Below the pieces are notes generated by a model that ran no database searches, had not been told where the DNA came from, and worked only from the letters and a program-made list of their open reading frames with translations. The translations under genes and the position numbers were made by a program. Positions 55,401-64,000 of a DNA stretch of 64,000 nt are shown here, one piece after another (position 1 is the stretch's first letter; every line of letters starts with the position of its first letter). The DNA comes from Rhinopomastus cyanomelas. Its lineage: Eukaryota; Chordata; Aves; Bucerotiformes; Rhinopomastidae. The stretch lies in NCBI GenBank assembly GCA_013400115.1, contig VXBP01002543.1, positions 66,098-130,097 on the forward strand. Reading direction: 5' to 3'.

Positions 55401-58400
55401 CCACTTCAGTAGTAAACTTGGGTTCTCTCTCAGCTCTGTATGTACTCTACACCTAGCACAGTGGAACTCTGATTCAGGTGTGAGGCTGCGGCTTCCCGCT
55501 ACGCTCCAAGAACTAAAGTAACGCTGCTTTACTCAGCTCTGCCTCGCGGTGCATAGACGTGTGTCTTACTGTTGTATCTCATGATGTACTTCATGCTTTC
55601 CAGGCTGGTCACCTTGCCCTGGTCTCGACGGAAGATTTTTGCTCTTGGAGCGAGCTCGTAAGAGAAATCCATGCCATACTTCTCAACGTAAGCTGCGTAC
55701 CCACTGAGATTGTAAATCCTCTCATGGAAAGGGATGTTGTACGAAGGCCAGTAACCTGCCGGCGACAGAACACAGTCTGTGAAGCACTTGGGAAAACTGA
55801 GTGCTCCTGCTTATACACCTAAAGAGAAAACAGACTGTTTTCCACACTGCTTTGCCTTAAGAGCATGTCAAGGAATAACACACCCAACTGGTTTGAAGAC
55901 AAGAAAATAAGGCCGTACTGGCATGACTGGGAGGTGTTGCCTTGCAGTCTACAACCGCTGGAGACTGTAGCCAGGCAACACACCCCCTGACTTCTACCCT
56001 GACTCATCCTGCAAAACAGCTGAGATCAGACTTGCATGAGTCTGAGGTGAACTCGCAGAGCGGCCACAGCCCTCCTGCAGACGTTTCCCTGTTCAACCTC
56101 AGAGGAGTGTTAATATCATCTGCCTCCACCAAGCTTCCTGACGAGGCACTTGAGGTCAACTCCCTTCTCGCCTTCCCCTTTCCATGTCACCAAGGCAGAG
56201 TAATGCACAGATTCCAGATGTCCAGGAACAGACAGATCACACAACCACACACAGACCAGAGGTAAGCTGGGTGAACCAGAGGCAGGACAGCAAGGAAGAC
56301 ACACACACACACTCCATCTATGCAGGGGTGGTTGGAAAGCTGTGGCTGCACACAGTGATAAGGAAAGATGGGGGACAGCACATTTGCCAGTATCTGCCTC
56401 ACAGGATTAAGAAGCGATTCATCAGCAGAGAGCCCTGCTCTAATTTTCCAAGAGCAAGTGGGAACCCTGAAGCTTTGTTGACTCCAGAGAGCAGAGTTAC
56501 CAGCCAGAGAGTTTTAGGTAGGCACCATACAACTGTGTGAAACAAAAACTAGTCTACAGAGCAGACAAGCTTGTGAAGAGCCAGTAGAGCATTCAGGCCA
56601 GGCAGGACCAGAGTACAGCAAGTTCTGGAAGAAACACAAATGCATACCACTGCATCAATGGTTGTTGGCTTGGGGCTTTTTTTCAACACCAAGTGTTTAG
56701 GCAGAGTGTGTGTAACATGAACTAGTCCCAAGAACAGCACACTTCCAGATCCTCTCCAAAGAGCTCACATTCCTCTCGTCGTCGGAGAGGAACGTTGCTT
56801 CCTAAATCACACACAATAGGATTTGGCTTAGAAATTTCCTACCTAGACACTGGTAAAGGCAGCACTCCATGTACAGCCCAGCACAAGATGAGGAGTCTGG
56901 CTGTCAGATGCTCAAGACAATCAACTGGGACTCACTGGGAGCGATACACACGGACACAAATCATGATTCCCAAAGTACAGACACACAGCCAGCATAAGCA
57001 CTGGAAGGCAGCGCAAGCAAAGACCTGAGCAGCTTGGGTCCTGCCTAGTGTGCAGACACAGAAGTCCCTCGTCTGCTGGTGTGTGCTTACGTGAGCTAGA
57101 CTCTACCTGTCGGGAACAGGTTGGGTACACGCTGTGTTGTAACACAGGCATCCTCCACAAACAAGCACACTTGTCAGATTCTAATGACGCAGGATAAACC
57201 CTACTGATTTGGAAGCGGATGTAACTGCGATTCAAAAAGGTGCCACTGTCTTAGACACGCAGATGACTCCCTTCTCCCAGCTGGAAAAACCTTCCAACTG
57301 CTCAAACAGAAGCAGCTGTTTGAAAGTCTCCCAAAGAAAGAGCTCTTCTGTGTCTCAGGCTCTGCAGGACTGCAAACCCTGTGCAGACAACAGCGCCCAA
57401 CCTCAGGCAGGCTTTACCCAAGGGCTGCTATAAGCCAGTGAAACCTGCCTGTTAAGCCTAGCAGGGTGAACAGCAACAGAAACAGGTCAAAGGCAGCATA
57501 AGGTTGAAAAGGAGGTCAGGAGGACAACATGAAGCCAGCAAAAGTTCTCTGAAATTAAATGCCTTCCTCCCCTATCCATCAGAGCAGGAGATCTCAGCCA
57601 TGGAGACAGAGCGATGAGCAGATTAGGCGTATGGTGAAAGACACAGATTCTAGCTTCTAATCTGATGCTCTGGATGTTGAAATGGCCGCACCGCTTACTA
57701 TTAAGGAACATGACCTTGCAGTCCTTTCTTGTGCTGGGGACAGTATTGCCCTCCCCCTATCTCCTCTAAAGGATTCCTAAGTTCTCTTTGTCCACGTACA
57801 GAATGAAACTCTATGCCTTTCCCTGAAAAGGGCAACAGAAGGGATTCCTGGTGTTTAGAGCTGAGCTGGCCTAAGAGCCAAGCTGATGGAAACAGCAAAA
57901 GAAGTTCTCTTTTGATTTTCAAGCCCCTAAGAAAATGCTTCATTTCCCCTCAGATACAGGAGCAACACTCGCCTTTGCTCACCTGAGAACTCTGCTCTCA
58001 TTCTCTGTTGTTTCTAGGTTTATGCTTCAAAAGAGACTTGAAAAGTCAACACTGGTACAAAAGTATTCTGACTAGGCCAGAGCATTACAAGCCTTTGGAT
58101 ACCAGCTACAAGGCAAATTCTGGAGCATGTCAGGGTCAGGTCAGCTTAAAGCCAGCACTGCTCTTGAGAAAGGCAAACCTCCTTCATCTGGGCTGCTCTG
58201 AGCACCAGGAACAAGGCAGGGGCCATCTGATGGGACTCATCTGTGTTCTGTGTGCCACAGAGGAGTCCAAATCTGACTTGCAGCAGCTCAGGTCTCTAAA
58301 GGCAGCACTTCTGCAGTGCTTAGCCCACCCTGTCTGCTTACGGGTGTCCTACTGCGCCCTACGCTACCAGAGACTGATGGCTGTGCCAGCCAGTACCCGT

Positions 58401-60048
58401 GCAGTACATTTAGAGACCAGGGGAAAGCACACTGAAAATGTAAAATGATACACAACTTCAATACCTGTCGACACCTTTCAGGACTGAGCTGACACAAGAG
58501 CACCTAGGAGGGATTAAGCGGTCCAGGAGTCAGGCTCTGTCCTACTGGGAGCCCCACACAGCAACTGTCTCAACTCACTGCTGGAAGGCACCTTCAGGGA
58601 GCCAGCCTCTAAGCCTGGTCTCTGTGCACAGGCACTGCACTGCTTCGAGTGCCAGAGCCTGGGCTCTCTAGTACCTTGTTTGTCTGCACCACGACACAGC
58701 ACAGCAAAGCTGAAAGGCACTAGACCATCTAAACTACACGCAAACACTGGAAGGTAAGGTGCAGCAGCCTACCTTCTTCAACGGATAAAGAAGCCACAAA
58801 AGCATCAGGGAGCATAACTGTCAGCAAGAAGTATCTCATAAAGCTGTAGTGACACTGTGGTGATGCCTGCATGAGCCAGAGCAAGGCACAAGGGAAGACT
58901 CCAAAAGGAAACAACCCCAGCCGCTAACATAAATGTACTTTCCAGTCATTTTGATGATTAAGAGCAATTAATCAATTCATCTCCTCAGCACGCAATTAGG
59001 GAAGTGAGCATAAAGCACGAGACACACGTTAAAATTTGTGGGATAAGCTCAGGCTTTTGGATGCTGACGCAGTGTCTAGAAAACACTTGTGAATGAAACC
59101 TGAAAGCGGGTGTTTTGCTTCACCTAGATTTTTGTTTGTTTTCCATCAGGCAGTTGCTAGTCTTGCTAGGGGATTAAGAAATCCTTTAAACAGCAAATAT
59201 GTAACAGATAACAGAGCTACAGAATCTAACAGGATTGAGTCAGTTCAGGAGCACACAGCTTCTCATATTTGAAAGCTCAACTCTTTGTAGGGTGGCCCAC
59301 TCACCAAGTATATCCAGTAGACCTCACCTTTTACCTCATGGCTTAGTAAGGCAGGGCAAAATGGTACCAGAAAAATAGACATAAATAGACAGACAGATCC
59401 CATAATTCTGACACAGCAGGCAGAAGAGATGAACACAGTATTGTAAACCCAGCAACAGGCGTTGCTTGTACAAGACTTTCTAACTTGACACTCAGCACTG
59501 ATGTTCAATAAACCCTTCCACAGCACAAAGCACAATTCTCCCTCCACCAGCTAGCACAAAGAGGCAGCTTTCCTAAGCCAGTAACCACTACAGAAGCTGT
59601 TACCTTTCCGGAGAACGTTTGTTTGATCGGAATACTCCACAAGGTTTGGAATCTGCTCAACAATATACAGTGTACCATCATCAAGGCTCCTCTGCAGTTT
59701 AACCTTCTTCAGGTCCAGCACCATGTACTGGTTGTTGTAGGTCCCTAGGTATGAGAGCAAAGAGAGAGTTGCGCACCCTGCCTGGGGAAGGAAAAGAGTT
59801 CAAGAGGCAGAGAGAAAACATCCTTCTTTCTAAGATTCATACAGAGCTGTACCTACCAGAGTTGCACTTTGAGAAGGTTTCTGCCCAAGCCTTGCCACCA
59901 TCTGCCATCATGTTAGCAATGCGCACCCTCTGCCAGGCTAACAGGGATTCAGGCACCACTTGCTTAATGAGGGTTTCGTTGAACACGCTGTTGGTAGTCT
60001 GCAGCATCACCAAGCCACTGCCTAGTATGTAGAAGTCGTCCAGGGACA
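52271..60048 (-). CDS. PLBD1: PLBD1 (phospholipase B domain-containing 1), 3' part; gene-level entry
   Basis: PLBD1 is a lysosomal/secreted glycoprotein of the N-terminal-nucleophile hydrolase superfamily, a weak phospholipase that matures by self-cleavage (established knowledge). Five coding exons were placed on the - strand by splice sites and phase: 60048-59857, 59744-59604, 55755-55570, 54475-54369 and 52438-52271. They read continuously, through [74 protein letters not shown] and [18 protein letters not shown], to a stop after MRPIL. NxS/T glycosylation sites occur (NET, NLS, NHT). The catalytic Cys and signal peptide lie in exons right of the window. All junctions are in frame, so it is probably functional. 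Confidence 0.96.
52439..54368 (-). other. PLBD1 last intron
   Basis: Contains a sense (+) CR1 fragment at 53818-54202. No coding exon was recognised, and the frames of 97-202 codons lack domains. Confidence 0.55.
53818..54202 (+). repeat. CR1 LINE 3' fragment
   Basis: Sense CR1 starting GGAGCAGCTGAAGGAACTGG ([15 protein letters not shown] of the ORF2 C terminus) and ending CTTTTCCAACCTCAATGACT. It lies antisense to PLBD1 in its last intron. Confidence 0.9.
54369..54475 (-). CDS. PLBD1: PLBD1 exon with [11 protein letters not shown] motif
   Basis: The acceptor GGCCAG precedes 54475 and the donor GTGAGT follows 54369 on the - strand. 107 nt, phase 1 in and phase 0 out. It reads [20 protein letters not shown] followed by [15 protein letters not shown]. 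The conserved Cys cluster is intact. Confidence 0.96.
54476..55569 (-). other. PLBD1 intron, nothing coding
   Basis: About 1.1 kb with a perfect 13-bp inverted repeat at 55065-55101. Otherwise nothing was recognised. Confidence 0.5.
55065..55101. repeat. Perfect 13-bp inverted repeat
   Basis: CTTAATTAATCTC (55065-55077) and GAGATTAATTAAG (55089-55101), with an 11-nt loop. It lies within a PLBD1 intron. Confidence 0.85.
55570..55755 (-). CDS. PLBD1: PLBD1 exon (GYWPSYN...[12 protein letters not shown])
   Basis: The acceptor GGCAG precedes 55755 and the donor GTAAGA starts at 55569 on the - strand. 186 nt, phase 1 in and out. It encodes [20 protein letters not shown], then [20 protein letters not shown] and [13 protein letters not shown] is a potential glycosylation site. 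Confidence 0.97.
55756..59603 (-). other. PLBD1 intron
   Basis: 3.8 kb with a short (AC)n run at about 56300-56312. Many open frames up to 146 codons were found, but no recognised domain, repeat family or RNA gene. Confidence 0.5.
59604..59744 (-). CDS. PLBD1: PLBD1 exon ([14 protein letters not shown])
   Basis: The acceptor CCTAG precedes 59744 and GTAACA starts at 59603 on the - strand. 141 nt, phase 1 in and out. It encodes [32 protein letters not shown] and [12 protein letters not shown]. Confidence 0.97.
59857..60048 (-). CDS. PLBD1: PLBD1 exon ([19 protein letters not shown])
   Basis: The acceptor TTTTTAG precedes 60048 and GTAGGT follows 59857 on the - strand. 192 nt, phase 1 in and out. 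It encodes [40 protein letters not shown] and [11 protein letters not shown]. It enters in phase 1, so an upstream exon must exist right of the window or in the unplaced stretch. Confidence 0.96.
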
Positions 60049-63000
60049 CTAAAAAGCCTTAAACAGCAACAATACAGAGTTTGTTATCTTTGTGAGCCTT
60101 TGATAGACTCCTGGAAGAAAGCAGAGAGACAAGCCAAGAAGATATGAGTCTGTGTGCGTGTGCGTTTGAAATTCAGCCGTACAAGTATAAAAAGCCCAGG
60201 CTCTGCCAGTGCTTTAAGCCCACTCGTCAGCACTGCTGCTCCTTTGTCATACATCCAATGCTCAACCTCATTCCTCACCTAGAACACTTGCTTTGTGTTT
60301 GCACCCCAAGCTTGAAAGTTTTGCCTTCCTATGTCAAGCCATGTCTTGCACTTATGCTGAGGATCACAAACTGTAAGTGCCTAGTCAATACTTGTTTCCT
60401 TTTTAAAAACATACAACAAAGAAAACCAAAACTACAAACTCCACAGACAGTTTTTCATCAACCAGCTTCAGTTTCAGACTTTTATTCTGTAAGGACAACA
60501 GGTATTCCTTTAAATTAACCCCTTCCAGACCAAGTCAAGCCAGGCAGAGTCATTTTCCTTTTAGTTTAACTTTTCCCAGTCTAATTAAAATGCCTCTGAG
60601 AAAAACACATCCCATATATGACAAAGTTCTACCTAGTCCTCTTTCTGACATGTTGTCACTGGGGTGTTTATCACCCCTGCAAACACAGCAATGGATCTCT
60701 GGGCAGGATTTCCTTCCAGGTTACATTCCAACAGAAGTACTAGGTCACATTGCAGACCTCAGGCTAGGAGGTGACATACAGAACTGCAAAGGTCAGCTAT
60801 GATGCCATGGACACCATAGTTACTATTTACAAAGCAGAAATAACTTGACTTTGACAGTCCCCAGTAGATTCAGGGCTGCCAGGTTGGGTAAGAAAGCTGG
60901 ATACCTGAGCTCCTGATGAGGAATTAATCCAGAACCTGGTCTCTTGCTAATGACTTTTTAAACGACCCCACTCTCCAGAAGAGTACAAAATGCTGGACAA
61001 CAGTGTAAAGAGTCGAGTTCCACTATGCAGACTTCTACAGCAGGCTTCACTGGAGCACTCTGCAAACACAGGTCAGCTGCCTATGACAGCCAGAAAGATG
61101 ACTCAGCTCTGCCTTCTAGCCCTGGGCTTTCATCAAAAGGCAGAAATCCTTCAAGTAGAAGAAATATTTAAGAGCTCCACTTCAGCAAGATTTCCTTAAT
61201 GCCTCAAGTTCAAACCTGAACAGGTCCAGATAAATTGATTCTGTGGTCACCTGCTCTCCAAAATATGTCAGTATAGAAGAGACAGAGCACCCTGTCATCT
61301 TGTGGGTTCAAGCATTTTATTTTTGGAGGCAGAACTGTCAATATGTTATTGACTATATCATCAGCAGAGATCTCTCTCAAATAAGGAGGGACAGGAATAC
61401 AAGCACTCTGAACTTGGCTCTGCCTGTCTGTTTTATACAGAAAATAGGAGCATACTCCTGTGAAAAACTGTTGTGCAACTAGTCAAGGACTTTCTCAAAC
61501 AAAGACAAGAAATGAAATTGTTAGACAATTGTGATTCAGATTGAAGCCAATTCCCAGTCAGGTGCCAACATCAAGTGTCCTACTTGCAAAGGAGGCAAAT
61601 AGGGTTTTTAAATTCTTTTCCAATTAACAGCTGAGAACAACTCAAAGCAAGTGTGAGCACAGGGAATGATTCTGAATTAACTGAAATTTGAACAGTATAA
61701 TTAGAATAAATAGCAAAACTCAGCTAAGCTGGAAACAAGGCGATTTCTTTCTGGGCCTTAGTATTTACAAAGTTTTATCCTGCAATGTTTTATAATGCAG
61801 CATGCCCCCCATGAAACACCACCAGCAGCCAATCATCAACAACAGGCATCTCCAAAACAAAGAGAAGTTAAAATATATACAATGGGTTGACTCGGGACAG
61901 ACATCTACAAAAATAAAACCTGAGTGAAGCCTAGACATACCAGCAGATATTTCATGTCATCGTGTCTGAATCTGTTGATGCTGAAAATATCCTTTATGCC
62001 AACTGTTATCTGACTGTATCATTCACCTACTTTTTTCTATAAACCCATGTCAGTACCTCTTGATCAGTTTACTTCCCCCACCCCAGCTCCCTCCAAAGGA
62101 CTTGACTCTTCCCACATAGGAACTAGCAAAAGCATTTCTGATTGCATCTTCTGCATCTTAGCCACTTGTATCCAGTTCCCAGTCTCGACTGGAAAACTGA
62201 AGTCTGGAGTTTTATTCATGACAACAGTATTAACTGGCCAAGCAAAACAAAACCAAGTATTTTTTGGAACATAAACCACAGCGCTCTCCAGTGAGCCAAC
62301 ACACCAAGGAGTACGAGGGGGCATAATACGTTCCTGGCAGATAGTGTTCCTAAAGAGGTAGCCTGCTGCTTTCCCAGCCAGATGGCATCACATTTTTTGT
62401 TGCTTTAAAAAGTCGCTGGGCTCAGTCAAGTACAGAAAATGTCAGTATTACAGGCTGCAAGTCGGAGACATGAGGTCTGGTCATCACCTCATAGGGATGA
62501 GAGTACCTCCTAGCTGAGATGCTTAATGGACTATAAACACACTTGACAATGGGAAAGGAGATGTCTTCTCCAGATTAGCTTTCTCAATCCCATTAGCAGC
62601 TGCTTCTCATGCCAAGACTGAACTCTGTTAGCTGCCTTTCTTCCACTTGCAGACCTCTCCTAGGCATTAAGAAATAGCACACCCCAAACTACTGCCCTGG
62701 TCTCTAATCTCCAAAGTGCATTGGACACTTTCCTCTGCTTTCCTGCAGGGTTTAAACAAAGCAGGGAAGCAAGAAATGATCTGGCAACACCTCCTGAGGA
62801 AGCTGGTCTCCTGAATGCAGGGCTCCCACTCTCCATGTTTTGTTCCTCCTAGCTCTTGCTTAGGCTATGGGGAAGGGTAATGCTGCACTTTCTGCTCCTA
62901 CACTACCACCACCATATATATTACTTCAAAGCAAGGGGCTTCTCTCTCCCATCTTAGCAGCACACATAGCCATTCAAGAAAACTTACAACATCATCTTCC

Positions 63001-64000
63001 CATGTTCTAGCCTGTCTCATTCAGGAAAGGTCCCAACAACAGACCACCAGAGGAGCAAAGATGGCAGTACAGTTCTTCCCAACTATTTTGCATGAACAGC
63101 TGAAATCAGAGTAACATACTGTGGCTCAGCTGAGAGAAAACAGGTCACTACCCCAATCAGAATGCTTGGTTCTAAATGGTAGATTCCCCTTCCTGAGTGT
63201 GGTTCAAAACTAACTGTTCAAGAAGATGTCCATTGATGGATGTCATATGAGCTGCTGTCCAAGAAGAAGTGCACATTTCATCAGTTAATTGGGCTCATTT
63301 CTTTGAATGCCTCAATGGAGCAGTGCAGAGCAGAGACTGCACAGCAGCCAGGAGGGGGGCTAGGGGGAAGCCCTAGCTATGCATGTTCTGCATACAGTTG
63401 GCTAGCCTGTCATCACATTTGTTTCTCCCCCAAATCAGCACAGCTTCACCTTATATTGTTGTGAGCCAGTCTAACATCTCCATACAATTTAAAGGTCTCT
63501 CTGCTGTGCACAAGTTCACAATCACGTTAAGTACTTAGATCAAGATCTTGAACAAGACACTGAAGTCACAGTGCTCACAGACATTCCCCCTTTCCAGATA
63601 TTCAGGGCTGTCCTACACGCAGCTCTCTAGGGTGCTTTCAACAGAAGAGGAAGCTGAGGCCATGAGTGAGGATTTTGATTAGTGTGGAAACGAGCACTAG
63701 GTGGCTAAGTCATTCTGCAAAAGCAGAGGTTACTACTTCCAGGTGCCTGTGCTCTGAAAGAGATGAAGCAGCAGAGAGGACATGCTGTAGCAGCAGACAT
63801 TTGAGTACACTGGCAGGAACGTGGGGAACTGCTGGGTAAGCCAGGACAGACTGCAGTTCCTGCCTGTCCTCCTGCCTGCTCCATCACAGCAGAAGCAAGG
63901 AAGCGTAAGGCCCTCCAGCTGTACCATAATGCACGTGCTGTCACACATCAGGGTTAGTGAAGTGTCTTGGATCCTTTGAGTCACCACAAGTATTAGTTTT
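60049..64000 (-). other. PLBD1 intron (partial), no further exon found
   Basis: The next exon upstream should encode the segment before SLDDFY and end in phase 1. Nothing on the - strand up to 64000 resembles PLBD1, so this is probably one long intron. No repeat family was recognised. Confidence 0.5.

Noticed and set aside
56300..56312. Short AC dinucleotide run
   Set aside because: A trivial microsatellite too short to merit a finding.
58008..58448. 146-codon + strand frame in a PLBD1 intron
   Set aside because: Antisense to PLBD1, no domain, no supporting splice sites examined.

Overview
The window looks like bird genomic DNA. CR1 LINE fragments are scattered throughout, many ending in the avian CR1 3' tail, and there is an LTR of the kind common in birds. 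Two vertebrate genes are recognised by exon translation and correct splice phases. They are ATF7IP (activating transcription factor 7-interacting protein, MCAF1) on the + strand and PLBD1 (phospholipase B domain-containing 1) on the - strand. They converge tail to tail, the same neighbour order as on human chromosome 12p. One uncalled base (n) lies at 16516.

ATF7IP occupies about 1-47,870. The window opens inside an intron; the upstream exons are missing. Twelve canonical coding exons can be placed: 5506-5580, 8546-8688, 9810-9947, 12576-12641, 13913-13986, 14504-14592, 17050-17682, 19249-19316, 32846-32924, 37651-37818, 38800-38985, 41190-41302, plus the last coding exon 42671-43087. Together they encode the acidic stretch, the nuclear localisation region, the SETDB1-binding helical/coiled-coil region, a long Ser/Thr/Pro/Gln-rich linker, the SUMO-interacting motif and the C-terminal fibronectin type III domain. 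Every junction examined is in phase. The 3'UTR probably runs to a polyadenylation signal near 47,843, with earlier ones possible.

The most striking element lies in the 13.5 kb intron between 19,316 and 32,846. It is a single uninterrupted reading frame (open from 20481; probable exon from 20772 or 20775 to the stop at 22217) encoding a tyrosine-recombinase-like domain of the Crypton/DUF3504 type. The HxxR motif is kept but the nucleophilic Tyr position reads His. The frame is phase-compatible with the upstream ATF7IP exon. It could therefore be an alternative last exon, giving an ATF7IP isoform in which the SUMO-interacting motif and FnIII domain are replaced by a domesticated recombinase domain with SUMO-acceptor-like motifs at both ends.

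From about 47.9 to 52.2 kb is the intergenic gap between the two 3' ends, with no gene recognised. From 52.2 to 64 kb is the 3' part of PLBD1, with five coding exons (60048-59857, 59744-59604, 55755-55570, 54475-54369, 52438-52271) and introns. Its 5' exons, including the catalytic Cys, lie beyond the right edge.

Mobile-element features include a CR1 with a 5' inversion, a CR1 hairpin, and a complete small hAT element with an 8-bp target duplication nested in an LTR. There is also a GC-rich intronic block of uncertain origin near 16.5 kb. The left two thirds are AT-rich, and the right third is visibly richer in G+C.
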